From Beaufortia kweichowensis (lineage: Eukaryota; Chordata; Actinopteri; Cypriniformes; Gastromyzontidae), in the NCBI GenBank assembly GCA_019155185.1, contig CM032795.1, positions 14,487,795-14,551,794 of the forward strand: DNA of 64,000 nucleotides. The letters run 5' to 3'. Position 1 is the stretch's first letter. Each line of letters starts with the position of its first letter. The translations under genes were made by a program, and so were the position numbers. A model generated the notes under the pieces. The model saw only the letters and a list, made by a program, of their open reading frames with translations, searched no databases and was not told the origin of the DNA. This document shows positions 52,507 to 64,000 of this stretch, in pieces.

Positions 52507-52873
52507 TCAGTGCGCGCCCTTCTGGACCATCTGCGTAAAGCGGTTGGTGATACTGAGGGTCGTGTCGATGAAACGCTCCACGCAGCTAACGAGACACGTC
52601 TCTGTCCGCGAGTCCAGCTTGCTACTTGGTTTGTCCATACATTTATCCCAGCAAACATCTGTGAAGTTGTGAACCTACAAACAGGGTTAAACATGGTTAC
52701 GATCCACAAAGATGTCTGGTGTTGAATGGTAACGTGGCTGATTAGCGAGTTACCTGCGCTTGAAACTGAGCTTTCTGCTGCTCTACAGCAATAAGACGCT
52801 GAAGCTCCGCTGCATCGGCTTTTTCAGATAAACCGGCTGACGGCATATCAAAGCTAGAACTGAAATCAGCCAT
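52507..52873 (-). CDS. timm8b: TIMM8B mitochondrial intermembrane-space chaperone
   Basis: Small Tim protein; as a hexamer with its Tim13 partner it escorts hydrophobic precursors across the intermembrane space to the inner-membrane TIM22 machinery. Exon 1 is 52754-52873 and exon 2 is 52507-52674, joined in phase 0, giving 95 aa, close to the human protein (about 83 aa) with a longer N-terminus. The twin CX3C motif is intact: Cys48-X3-Cys52 and Cys67-X3-Cys71 with the usual 14-residue spacing. The stretch AAELQRLIAVEQQKAQFQAQ and the part SCVERFIDTTLSITNRF are diagnostic of Tim8. The frame is open for 48 more codons upstream to 53017, but homology begins at the ATG at 52873, so that start was chosen. 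No targeting peptide is expected for this family. It is divergent from bco2, whose start codon is 1.6 kb away. Confidence 0.95.
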
Positions 52874-52952
52874 GATCCGACTCTCCTCACAGATTATACA
52901 CACAGGAACAAGTGAAGGATAAAGCAACTTTGCGGACAAGCGTGGGAATAAG

Positions 52953-52980
52953 TGACTTCCGCCGCACAAATATGACGTAA
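52953..52980 (-). promoter_or_regulatory. ETS- and CRE-like sites upstream of timm8b
   Basis: About 80-107 bp upstream of the timm8b start codon lie GCGGAAGTCA (minus strand, ETS/GABP-like) and TGACGTAA (CRE/ATF-like, 52973-52980). GABP and CRE sites are frequent in promoters of nuclear genes for mitochondrial proteins. Assignment is by motif and position only. Confidence 0.4.
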
Positions 52981-54370
52981 CGACGTTAGCTATGTGAAAA
53001 CAAACATCTGATTTCATTTATTTTTATTTATTCATCATTTCGACTATTTATTTATTTATCTACATTTATTTTATTTGTATTAGTGTCGTCTTCCCTCTTT
53101 TTCCCTCACTGTTACCTTTTTAAAAGTAGTCTGCCTCTTTACTCTGTATTAATATTCTTTGCTTGTAAATTTGTTTGAATTTCAATACAACAATGGAAAA
53201 AAAGAACATCCGATTTCAGTCGCCTTTAAACTAACTATTTGGAACAATATCTGAAGATCATGTAAAAAACAAAACCGATGAAAGATTCTGCTGGATTTGT
53301 AAATTGAAAATAAACAGAATGTCGAATTTTGTTGTGTGGTTTGTGCGCTTAATATATAACCAAGTCCCGCTTAATATATTAATATATATTATATATACAT
53401 ATATATGTTAATTCTAAAAAGTTTGATACGCTTATAATTGTGTCTGCTCCAGAGCGCTAGATGGCGACGTCGAGTGGGCGCAACTAAATCTTCGGAATGG
53501 CGAGTAAGGGAATAAGTTGCAATGAAACCGAGCAGAAGCAGTCCCACATGTTTTGACTGTGTTTATTCAAGGAAGAATCAAAAGAAAAAGAAAATCTTTT
53601 TTATTTTCTCAATAATGAGATTTAACAAACTATAACTAATTATATTACTATTTTTTTTAATCCTAGATTTTTATTCTCATATATCACTTTCTGAAACCTT
53701 GGATTTGGGGTTCTGAGTGGTTAAACAAAATAGCATAAAGTCATCAGTCAAAAAATATCAGATTTTAACCCAGCTAACGGGATCTTTATATTCTCTAAAA
53801 ATATTCTTATTGTACCTTTTGTTTATTTCTGCTCATTGCTTTGAAAAATTTCAGTATTTGGCTAAAGTGAAAGTACTTTTACCAGTCTCTATCTTTACAA
53901 GCAATGTAAGTAAGGTTTGTGTTTCAGTTTGATTGAGAATACAATTGTAGTAACACTGTGCAGATCTGATTCACTTCATTGCATTTGTTAAAACATTTGT
54001 TGCTTGTTATTTAAATAAAATTATTTAAAAACGGAATTTTGTTTAAAAATGTCTGTATGTAGACCTAACCCATTCACGGTGACGTGCATTATCAAATACA
54101 GGAAATCAGGTAATATTTTTATTAATATATACACTGCAAAAGGTCTACGAAAAGGTGGCAAAATGTTAACAGTTGCTAAAGTTAAAATGATCATTTGTTA
54201 GCTTTAAACCACCAATAAATTTATGGGCAGTTTTGTATTTATGAATAAATACAATGCGTCATCTCTTTCCACTTTTACACACATTCTTGTCCTTTCTGTT
54301 GAAAACTAACAATATAAAATAATTAAAACGAATTTTTTTATCGAATTAAAGATGTTGAACTTGTGCATAA

Positions 54371-54384
54371 CCAGGAAGTGACGG
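54371..54384 (+). promoter_or_regulatory. ETS-like site upstream of bco2
   Basis: CCAGGAAGTGACGG lies about 100 bp before the first bco2 ATG (54479). It combines an ETS core (GGAAGT) with an adjoining TGACG half-CRE. The position fits a proximal promoter element of bco2. Motif evidence only. Confidence 0.3.
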
Positions 54385-54478
54385 ACTTTATTATGGTTAA
54401 AGTGTGTGTACAGTGGGTTAAACACCTCTAGTGTGTCAAAGTACATTATCTTCTGTGCGCTGTATATCTAACGTTATC

Positions 54479-57400
54479 ATGCAAACATTAGGTGCTCTTA
54501 AAAATGCATTTAGGACCTGCAAAGGTAGGCCTTTACTTATAAACATTCCAGTTTCTTGTCATAAATTCTTACGTCGCTTTATTTTCAAGTATTCTCACAC
54601 TTTTGTAAGTGGATACGTGCAGTTGTAGCGCAAGTTGTTTCAGTGTTGTTCTGTAAGGCACCAGTGGTCTATTTTGCCACAACGACTAGATGACTTTACG
54701 TTAGGCCGCTTAGTGCACGATTATTTGCCATAAATGTAAATTTATTATACACAAAATCGATTTGAAATACTAGTTATTTCATAACGTGATAAAGTGACTG
54801 TAGCACGGGTAAAGTATCCCGGATGTTGGTTGTGAAACATCAAACCGCTGGATGGCGCTATTGACCAACCAAAACAAGTATTTCAGAAAACAGTTCATTT
54901 CTACGTCATCTGACATTATCTCATTGCAAATAAAATTAAAGAAATTTCATTTAAGATATTGCACAAATTGTACCCTGCTAAGCATTTTCTATCCATATAG
55001 ATGTATATTATTCATTCTGTTCATTACACCCAGAAACAGTACCTCATATTTTCTGGCATTGTCAATATACAAAGAGGCTATTGGTGGGAGGTTTATAAAT
55101 TTATGAATGACAAATTACTGTGCAACTTGGAAAATTAGGCTGACATTATCAATCTCTTAATGAAAATCTCTTAATGAAACTTTACGTATTAAGTTTCATT
55201 TTCATTGTTGTAAAATCAAAAACTTATTTTTTTCTGTGGTACTTAAGGAATTAGATATTTATAAGTACTTTTAAGAAGAGTACAAACAAAAAAGCTGTAA
55301 AAAGTGTGCATTTGTTTGGTACCTTTAAATTATTGAAATGATTTAGCAAATCTTTTATTATTTCATTACTCTATTTTATTTATTTATTTTATTTATTTAT
55401 TTGTCTATTTTTTATTTCATTTGTGTGACATTATTTAAAATATTATATTAAAAATAAATATTTTGAGGTATCACATAAAATATGTTTCAACAATATAGTT
55501 TTGTTGAAAAAAAACTACACCGCAATATTTACATGCATTTATTTACATGAACTTGCTCCACACATGGTTCATTACTATTTACTACATGCACTTGTTTGTG
55601 TGATTATGAAATGCATTTGTGCTCTTTTGTCATATGTTAGCACAAGTCATATTCCTCTTTCAAACTGTTCATTTTATTCCTCTCACAACACTGCTCGGAT
55701 ACATACATCATTGTTCACTCATGCCTGCAGTGCCCTCCCTTCCCTGGCTTTGTCACATAATCCAGTGTGATGTAACAGGGTTGACGAACTTACATAATAG
55801 AAATGTAGCCCCCTCCAAGCCCTTTAGCATAGAGTTTTATTGCTCTCTAAAATTATTGCTCTCTATATTCTTCCTCACTTTCTTTTTTTAATCTAGAATG
55901 CAGTCATTTATCCCTCTACAGGATGTCCTACATAAAGCCTCAAACTCTGGGTAAGAATCTGAGAGCTCTTCTGCATGGATGCATGTCACATTATTACATA
56001 GACTGTATGCAGGTTTTGTGATTGTTCATTGTTGCTCTGCAAGAGTATTTTAAATAGAAGTTGAGTTAATGCACATGCCTGTTTAAAAGCTGCTGATGTA
56101 TTGAAACGAGACAGAAAGGCTTTGGCAACAATGGCTTTTGAGAGAGGATTATTAAAATTGCTGCATAGTTATGCATAGCTGAAATTACCTTTCCCTTTTC
56201 TGAATTAGATGTCTCTTAGTTTACATGAAGTTGCTTTTTAACTGTTAATTTGCATCAGTGTTGCAAAAGTGAGTAATGCAAAGCTGAACAGTTTTTCTGA
56301 AGGTAGCATTTGTCTTTGTAAACTCCAGCTGACTCCAGCGTACTCTTCAGCTCTGTTGCCTTTAATAATTTATTGTGTTTTTCAGCTGACCTAAATAGTG
56401 ATACAGCAGCTGTACCTGTTACTTTTCTGTTTGTTCTTGTTTTTTCACAATAGTGCATGTATACGTCATTCTTATAAGCTTTTTTATATACATTTTCTGT
56501 TCTGTCAACCCATAAAATGGTACTTAAGTCAGACTTTATATACCATTTAAATGACAGATTGCTGTCTGCATTTTCACAGCTGTTAATGATAAGAGAACAT
56601 ACACAAAGGTACATGGACTGCAAAGTGTCGCTCGTCTGGTGTGTTCTGTAGACGAGACACCTGAACCCATTCCCACCATTGTTAAAGGTACCATCCCAAA
56701 CTGGATCCATGGAAGTCTGCTTCGGAATGGCCCGGGAAAGTTTGAGTTTGGTAATCAGCAGTAAGTACGGTCATTCTGTTATTAAAATGCTCCTAATTTA
56801 TGATTTATTAAACTAGAAGAAACATCAGAGTGTAAATATTGTAATATTATTATGGTATCTTTATTTCTATGGTCTGCAGTTAGCATGATACCTTAAAAAC
56901 TATGCTTCAGAGAATGTCAAGCAAACATGCTTTCATGTATAAATGTGTCTGTGTTAATTCAGTCTCATATATGTTCTCATTAATTCTCAGGTTTAATCAC
57001 TGGTTTGATGGAATGGCTTTGCTGCACCGCTTTCAGATTGAGGACGGCCAGGTGACATACAGGAGCCGCTTTCTGCAAAGTGACTCATACAAGCAGAACA
57101 GCGAGAGGAACCGCATCATGGTGTCAGAGTTTGGCACTTTGGCCATGCCTGATCCCTGCAAAAGTATTTTTCAGCGTTTCCTGTCAAGATTTGAGATGCC
57201 AAGTACGTAACATGGTGTATGTGTGTGAATGATAGTAATAATAATAATAAGGTTGACTGGCCAAGCTTTTGCGTTATCATATATGTTTTATGTTATCTTT
57301 TCGTGCCATTATTGTGTTTACATCATCATAGCATGTGTTACAGAAATGTTCAGCAAAAATGCATTTGAACATGTTGTTCAGAAATCAGAGGATGGCCCTT

Positions 57401-60400
57401 TTTAAACAATTAAGTTCATGACAATTAAGTTAAAATCCTTAAACTTTGCTAGATATGTACAGTAACACAGGCTCCAAGCAACCAGCACAATGTCACACAG
57501 TGTTTGAGTAAAACAATTTACTCCTGTAAATTAGAAAATTTGATAAAGCATAAAAACGTTTAAAACAGACACCACATGCAATCTATTAGAAATGTACAGT
57601 ATATCAAGAAGGAGCCAGCAATATTTTAAATTCTACAGCTTGGAAATTTTACTGATATATATGAGACTTGAAAATGATCATGTAGCCATCATTAGGATGC
57701 ATGCTTCATGGAAATGACTAAACCAAAAACCTTGTTACTGTATGCTGAAGGTATTTACAGTATAGCTATTTATAATGCCCTCAATCATGTGAAGGATTTG
57801 TTTTATAGCTTTAGACATGCTCACTTAATGCTAAAAACAACACAGAAATACAGACAAAAGCTTTCGTTGATTCTAGAACCAACAGATAATGCCAGCGTCC
57901 ACTTTATTCAATACAAGGGTGATTATTACGTCAGCACGGAGACAAACTTCATGCACAGATTGAACCCAGAGACTTTGGAAACCAAACAAAAGGTAAGAAG
58001 GAGGAAGAGAGAGAGAGAGTGAGAGAGAGAGAGACATTTTACAATTGGAAGTCATGTGTTTTGTAGGTGGACTGGAGCAAGTTCGTAGCTGTAAATGGAG
58101 CTACTGCTCATCCACACATTGATCCAGATGGCACAGTGTACAACATGGGTAACTCATATAGCAAAAAAGGTTAGATTTAAGTCATTATCTATATGTGCAA
58201 TAATGCAATACTAATACAATTGACTCAGACTGTGGTTAGGAGGCATGAGATTGTGCTGTGATGTGTGTTTACAGGGACTTTCTATAACATCATCATGGTG
58301 CCCCCTGAAAGAAAAGGTCCAGAAGATACTCTAGAAGGAGCAAAGATATTGTGCTCTATTGCCCCCCATGACAAATCCAAACCCTCCTATTACCACAGCT
58401 TTGGTAAATGAAGAAAATTTATCATCTTCAGAATCTTAATTTTTTAGGTGATCGAAATTAACAAAAGCGTCTCTACAACAGACAGACAGATTTTATATTC
58501 TTCCTGTGTGAAACCACCATGTATCACATAAAGACATTTTTCTGAATGGCTTAATCAAATAGTATGAATAAAGAAGAACTCAAAAGTCTTTAATATTGTT
58601 CTTCTGGACCTTTCAGGCATGTCAGAGAACTATGTAGTGTTCATCGAGCAGCCCATCAAGATGGATCTGTTGAAGATAATGACCGGCAAAATCAGGGGGA
58701 AAGCGCTAAATGAGAGTATTTACTGGGACCCCAACCAGGAAACCATCTTCCACCTCATTGACAAACAAACTGGAATGGTGAGATAATAATCCTGTATATA
58801 GTCTCACTGAGATTATAAAATACAGATATAGAACAAAAACATTACATTACTGTAGTATAGTGTACCGTTAACAGTGACTTAATATCTGTTTAGGAGAGCC
58901 CGGTGAAGTACCATGCCAAGGCCCTGTCCACCTTCCATCAGATCAATGCTTTTGAGCAGGACGGATTTCTCATGCTAGACATGTGCTGCTCTGATGATGG
59001 TCAGGCCATAAACAACTACCTCATCCAGAACATGCGGCAGTCAGGAGAGGCACTGGATGAAGTAATGTTCTTTCTTCTGTCTAGTTTCCTTCGTTTTTTA
59101 AACATGAATTCTTCTTAAAGGGATAATTTACCAAAAAAAACTATTATTCACGTCCTTTATGTCATTCCAACTCTGTATGATGTTTTTCTTCTGCAAAACG
59201 CTGAATTTTTTTAAAGAATGCTGGTAACCAAACAACTGGTTGTATGGACATAAAACCACGAAGACATTTCTCAAAATAATTTTGTGTTCCACAGAAGAGA
59301 GAGTCATACACAGGTTTCGAATGACATGAGAATTAATAAATTATGACCAATTTTTGGGGGGTGAACTACCCCTTTTCTATTTTCTTGACTAAAAATCATT
59401 CACACATAAAAGCAAAGTATGCCTACAACCATGAAGAATAAAATCACATTCTAATCTCTTGAATTGCGTTCTCTTTGATTTCTCACTCTCAGGTGTATAA
59501 CAGCATGGGCCGACCGTATCCTCGTCGTTTTGTGCTTCCTCTTAATATCACCACAGACACACCACTAGAACAGAACCTCAACACAAGACCTGACAGCACG
59601 GCTACTGCTGTCTGCCGTACCAAAAATCAGGTGTGTTCTTTTGTGCTGGTTACATTCAGTCTAAGAAACTCTATTCACATGAGGGATGTTGATTTATAAT
59701 GATGCAAAACCTTTGATTCTGCATCAGTGAATTCAGATTAAAAGGGTGCTCACACCATTGACTTATTTAAAAACATGTGAAAGCTGTGGACTGGAAAAGT
59801 GAACTCTGATTTTCAAATCAGTATTTCAAGAACTAAAAGAAAACCGTAACCTTTTTAATAGCCCTCCTAACTTTGTAAAAAATAAAGTTTCTTTTAGCAT
59901 TTTTTAAGCTGCGTGGCCTTAAATTGTATTATTTATTATGTTGTGTTTTATTCAATCGGCACATAAAGGCAGCACATATGGTGTATTAAATTTGTGTATT
60001 AAACACTAGTATTTCCCCTTATTCTCTTTCTCAGGTGTACTGCACATTTGAGGATCTTCATAGTGAGGACCTAAAAGATTACGGTGGCATGGAGTTCCCC
60101 CATATTAACTATGCAAGATATAACACCAAACCTTACAGATACTTCTATGGTTGTGGTTTGCGAAACATACTGGGTGATTCCCTCATTAAAATGGATTTGG
60201 AGAGCAAAAAGTTTAAGGTGAGATAAAATTATGCCTCTGGCTGTTAACCTGGAAATATGGAAATATAATTGTACAGCCTGACAGCAGTAAAACAAATTAT
60301 CAACAGGTATGGTGTCAGCCTGATCTCTACCCATCAGAGCCTGTTTTTATTCCTTCGCCAAATGGTGTGGAAGAGGATGATGGGATTATCCTGTCTGTGG

Positions 60401-61162
60401 TGATTACACCAACAAAGGTACAGTGTAGCATTAAATATGTGCACAAAAATGCATTTAATATAAAACACACAAGCTGTTTTTCATTTAGGGCTGCACAATT
60501 TTGAAAAAACTGTGATATGCGATAGCATGCTAAATAATGCAATATTCGATATGCAATACGATATTTCTTTCTTTAAAGCTCATTTAAATGCTATTAAAAT
60601 ATATTTAAAAAAACCCTTATATAACCAACATATGTATCATATTTTACAGAAATGAAAGCATCAGCTGGCTATAAAAGCTTTGCGGCTTGTTGACTTGCAT
60701 CAGAGCATGCGCCCAGAACACTATTTAACAACCCTAACATCCAGTGCAAGATACTATATTATCCACTTCAACCTAAAACTTTGACCATACGTTATTTTTT
60801 AAGTGTTAAAATTGAATCACTCATTTATTGCAAACCATTGCTATTATCCATATTGCGATATGCACATTTGCAATAATTTCAATATAGTGTTTAGCCTTAA
60901 TTTAATTATAAATTTAATAAATTTTTACATTCATTAGACTATTGTCTAATATTGTCTAATAACTATTGTTACATATTGTACATTTATTATTTAGTCTTTA
61001 GTGTTATTATTTAGTCTTAATCATTTCTTTCTCTTCTGTCTTTAGAACAAGAGTTCGTTTCTCTTAGTCCTAGATGCCAAAACCTTTAAAGAGATGGGAA
61101 GAGCTGAAGTGCCTGTCAACATTCCTTATGGATTCCATGGAACCTTTAAATCCAGTAATTAA
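54479..61162 (+). CDS. bco2: Beta-carotene 9',10'-oxygenase (BCO2)
   Basis: Iron(II) dioxygenase that cleaves carotenoids and xanthophylls eccentrically, known in vertebrates as a mitochondrial enzyme. Coding exons: 54479-54524, 55897-55950, 56580-56760, 56991-57202, 57877-57992, 58067-58169, 58275-58403, 58617-58777, 58894-59061, 59493-59630, 60035-60217, 60307-60417, 61046-61162. All phases agree, giving 572 aa (human about 579 as remembered). The four iron-binding histidines are present: His218 (TAHP), His278 (YYHSFG), His349 (TFHQINAF) and His565 (YGFHGTF). The motif FNHWFDGMALLH is also conserved. The first exon (MQTLGALKNAFRTCK) is basic and lacks acidic residues, as expected of a mitochondrial presequence; its assignment rests on splice sites and phase, so it is less certain than the rest. 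A second in-frame ATG at 55923 could give a shorter form. Introns 9 and 12 contain mobile elements. Confidence 0.94.
59115..59376. mobile_element. MITE-like element with terminal inverted repeats in bco2 intron 9
   Basis: The left end TTAAAGGGATAATTTACC pairs with the right end GGTGAACTACCCCTTTT as imperfect terminal inverted repeats. The inner arms also mirror each other: CTCTGTATGATG and GGTAACCAAACAACTGG on the left, then GTTCCACAGAAGAGAGAGTC and ATACACAGGTTTCGAATGAC on the right. It has no coding capacity. From memory this family is abundant in cyprinid genomes. It begins 54 bp after the donor of exon 9. Confidence 0.7.
60486..60899. mobile_element. Non-autonomous GGGCTGCAC element in bco2 intron 12
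   Basis: The left end TAGGGCTGCACAATTTTG and the right end ATAGTGTTTAGCCTTA form imperfect inverted repeats (TAGGGCTGCAC against TAAGGCTAAACAC). The interior repeats GCGATA, GATATGC and CAATA motifs near both ends. Elements opening with GGGCTGCACGAT are recalled as common in fish and are often placed with the hAT group. Target duplications were not resolved and there is no coding capacity. Confidence 0.5.
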
Positions 61163-62205
61163 ACTTACTGGATCACTTAAACAAAATAACCGCAAGCTAC
61201 AAGTGGCTTATCACAACCACACTGCGTAACAGCTACTGCCGAGAGCAAGACACTAATAGAAACAGCCCCAAAGAGATCCACACCTTATATCCACAATATT
61301 GAACCAAACACGATAAAGTTAGCTACACCCAGTAAATGAGAATACAGTAAATACTGTAAAAACTTCAGTTTGGATGTAACAAAAAAGTTTAAGTTTGAGT
61401 TCAAAGATCACCAGCACAGATAAATTAGCTCTTATCCTAGGATCTGAATTATATTATTTTACTAATTGCACTTAAAAAGATTTAGATCAGAGATTACTAT
61501 GTAAACATTTTCCAAGTTTCAGAACCAAGAACTCTTATAAAAAAATTTAATTTACAATTTTGATTCTTCTCAATTAAACTTAAATTTAAATAGAATTTTT
61601 GAATTCAAGTTTTAGTTAATCATTAATTAAAACTTTTGTAAAAAGTAAAAATGGCATGTTCCGAAATTATGACATAAATATATAAATATATATACAGAAA
61701 ACACAGTACATTTAAACATAATTGACTTATGTGCTTAAAAATGCTCACAGTTTTGATTCAATAAGCAGTTGTTTGCAGACTACATGTTTTATATCAGGCT
61801 CTTGTTGACTTTTCATTGCTGTAAAAAGATAAGCAGGCAACACACTAGATTTCATTAAAAAATTAAATTAGATTTAAAACACTAGATTTAAATATTAATG
61901 TGTTAATTTCATTTGGGTTCACAAAATGTATAAATAATAAATAATTGTGTCTTTTTTTCTCATGCTCTACCTCTTATGTTCTGTTTACATATTTAATTTT
62001 TAACAATAACAATTCAAATTGTATTTCACTTATAAAATTGTATACTCCTTTTGAATGAATGTACTGATCAGAAATATACACACTAAAACTCACTGTGATA
62101 AACAGTTTTTATCAACAGCTTGTAAGCCTGCTGGATTTAATTCATAAAGTCCACTTCTACACAAGCTTTTGCAATGTATGAAATAAATGTAAAAAACATG
62201 GGCCA
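61163..62205 (+). other. bco2: 3'UTR of bco2
   Basis: AT-rich non-coding sequence of about 1.0 kb follows the stop codon and ends just after an AATAAA signal at 62182-62187. Earlier AATAAA-like motifs around 61930 could give shorter transcripts. No coding features were seen. Confidence 0.55.
62182..62187 (+). terminator. Candidate polyadenylation signal of bco2
   Basis: AATAAA in the context ATGAAATAAATGTAAAAAAC, followed within about 35 bp by a GT-rich stretch (GAGTGTTTTTGTCC) that suits a downstream element. Confidence 0.5.
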
Positions 62206-62896
62206 GATACAGAGTGTTTTTGTCCTATCTTTTCAGATTATCAAATACCTTGGTTTAAGTAATTACCACATCAAATGCAGTCAAAGCAGATGCAAAGAAG
62301 GGCGAAAAAAAGAAGGGCACTGAAAAAAGGGCGGCTACTTCTCTTGTCCACTAGAGAGCAGCAGATACTCAATAGCAGGCATGACCGAGTATAGTCCATC
62401 ATTAACCTGACTGGTCTGAGTGTGTAGAAAACCACATGCATTTATTCTGCACAAATCATACATTTACAATACTTCCATTAAGAAATTCATTCATTCAATT
62501 CATTGCATTCATTCAGTCTATGTGGAGACTTGATTTGATCTGTGTGTGAAATGTGTGAGTGTGTATCTGTTCTTGCATATTAACATCTCTCTGGCTCAGC
62601 TAAATTGGGAGCTCTCAGATTTCCCCTAATCCCTGCACATCAAACAGCAGGCAGCAGAGCAGATGCAGACAGACAGGCACTGCTCTCCAGTGGTATCTCG
62701 ACCTGCCGGATCTTCTTTCCCTATACACAGTACTGTTATTGTCCGTGTATGTGTATGTGTGTTTGTGTGAGAGACACAGCTTGTGTTGTTTGTCTTGGTG
62801 TCTCTCTATTCCTCTGTTTTCAGGTTTAAAAAGTGTTCGGACTGGTGGTAAGCAGAGAACGGTCTGTGCAGACTGATGCTCATGACCAGACACACC

Positions 62897-63024
<128 letters not shown>

Positions 63025-63284
63025 AGTGAGGACCTCGCATAAACAGAAAATAATAATATTTGCTGACGCCATTTATATTTAAAATAAAACATGACATACA
63101 ATAGTTATGATCCTTTTACATAGTTAGTACAACTTAAAAGATCAATTGTTGATATAGTTTCCTATATTTGCATTTAAAAAATTACCCTAACAAATATATA
63201 CAACTTTAGGCTTCACAATATTTCACAAACATGTTTCTCAGTAAATAATATTGATATTGGTGGTAAGAAAAAGGGGAATAAATA

Positions 63285-63314
63285 AATGAATGAATGAATG
63301 AATGAATGAATGAA
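63285..63314. repeat. (AATG)n tetranucleotide microsatellite
   Basis: About seven AATG units in a row, preceded by two AATA units. No further feature is associated with it. Confidence 0.9.
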
Positions 63315-64000
63315 TTCAGTGAGCAAATGATGGAAATGGTTGGAGGTAAACCAATACACTAACCAGGTGGTGGCCACAACAAAGACAGCTGTGTGTATGT
63401 GTAAGTGTGTTGCCCTGCAAATCCCACTCAGACACCTGCATTCAAAGCTTCCCACTGTTGTACCTCTACTTCAAACAACTACCGACATGCAGAGCGGAAA
63501 CAAATATCTACAGAGAAGGGAACAAAAGATTGGCAAAGAAAGACTGAGAACAAGTAAAGAAAAGAACTTGCTAAAAACTTTGTTAAAGCAATCCACTTTG
63601 ATTTTTTCTGATCAGACTTGAAACCCAGTGACATTTAAAGTGACAAAAGTGTAACTGCATTTACAAAACCTGAAACTGAAAATATTCATTTGTAGCACTG
63701 ATGAATCACAGTATATGAACGCATTAGATAAAAACAAATCAACATCTTGGCATTAGACTGCTACACGTTTCTTCAGTTTCTCTGCTATATTTGCAATTAT
63801 TTTGATCCAATATCACTTTTAGTATGAGATGAGGTCACACAGTTCACACTGTGACACAGACAGAGTAATCCCAGGTCAAGTTCACTACATTAGCTATGAA
63901 CTGTTTCACAACCAGAAAGTATCTTCATTTTTATTATTTTATCATGTACAAACATTGTTTTGTCAAGTGCACTCGAAATCTTCAAAATACACTTTGATCT

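Larger units (their letters stand above)
52874..54478. other. Divergent intergenic region between timm8b and bco2
   Basis: The 1.6 kb between the two start codons contains the timm8b promoter at one end and the bco2 promoter at the other. The middle is AT-rich, with an AT-alternating stretch near 53370-53405. In human, SDHD lies head-to-head with TIMM8B; I saw no frame resembling SDHD here. Confidence 0.5.

Noticed and set aside
52874..53017. An earlier in-frame ATG that would add 48 residues to Timm8b
   Set aside because: The added part overlaps the ETS and CRE-like promoter motifs and has no counterpart in Tim8 proteins, which start at the downstream ATG.

Overview
The window looks like vertebrate nuclear DNA, most likely from a teleost close to the carp/zebrafish group. 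The genes are split into short exons with GT-AG introns. The non-coding DNA is AT-rich and carries repeat families that are common in cyprinid genomes as I remember them: a TTAAAGGG...GGTGAACTACCCC short inverted-repeat element, a GGGCTGCAC element, and a tRNA-like GGATAAAAG..TCTGCTAAATG repeat. No bacterial, phage or CRISPR features were seen. Five protein-coding genes were reconstructed exon by exon, checking splice phase at each junction.

Layout. (1) 3106-16326, minus strand: adamts15, a secreted metalloprotease in 8 coding exons, with a one-base frame break in its last exon. (2) 16327-18596: a head-to-head intergenic region that contains a diverged tandem duplication and a TATA box facing adamts8. 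(3) 18597-27749, plus strand: adamts8, 9 exons, 942 aa. (4) 33429-38354, plus strand: zbtb44, a BTB/C2H2 zinc-finger factor, 5 coding exons, 656 aa, with a probable non-coding first exon near 30.1-30.4 kb. (5) 38355-52506: a 14 kb gap without an identifiable gene but with several coding-like islands. (6) 52507-52873, minus strand: timm8b, 2 exons, 95 aa, a small mitochondrial intermembrane-space chaperone. (7) 54479-61162, plus strand: bco2, a mitochondrial carotenoid cleavage dioxygenase, 13 coding exons, 572 aa. (8) After bco2: a 3'UTR, then a (GA)n array of about 120 bp and an (AATG)n array.

How the genes relate. adamts15 and adamts8 are neighbouring paralogues of the ADAMTS1/4/5/8/15 group and probably act on extracellular proteoglycan matrix. 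timm8b and bco2 both encode mitochondrial proteins and are near neighbours. From memory, human ADAMTS8-ADAMTS15-ZBTB44 (11q24) and TIMM8B-SDHD-IL18-TEX12-BCO2 (11q23) are two blocks far apart on the same chromosome arm; here they are joined within 64 kb.

I found no evidence of an undescribed molecular system. The observations most worth checking are the adamts15 frameshift, the extra C-terminal thrombospondin repeat in adamts8, the two competing acceptors that control the bco2 mitochondrial presequence, and the unexplained coding-like islands between zbtb44 and timm8b.
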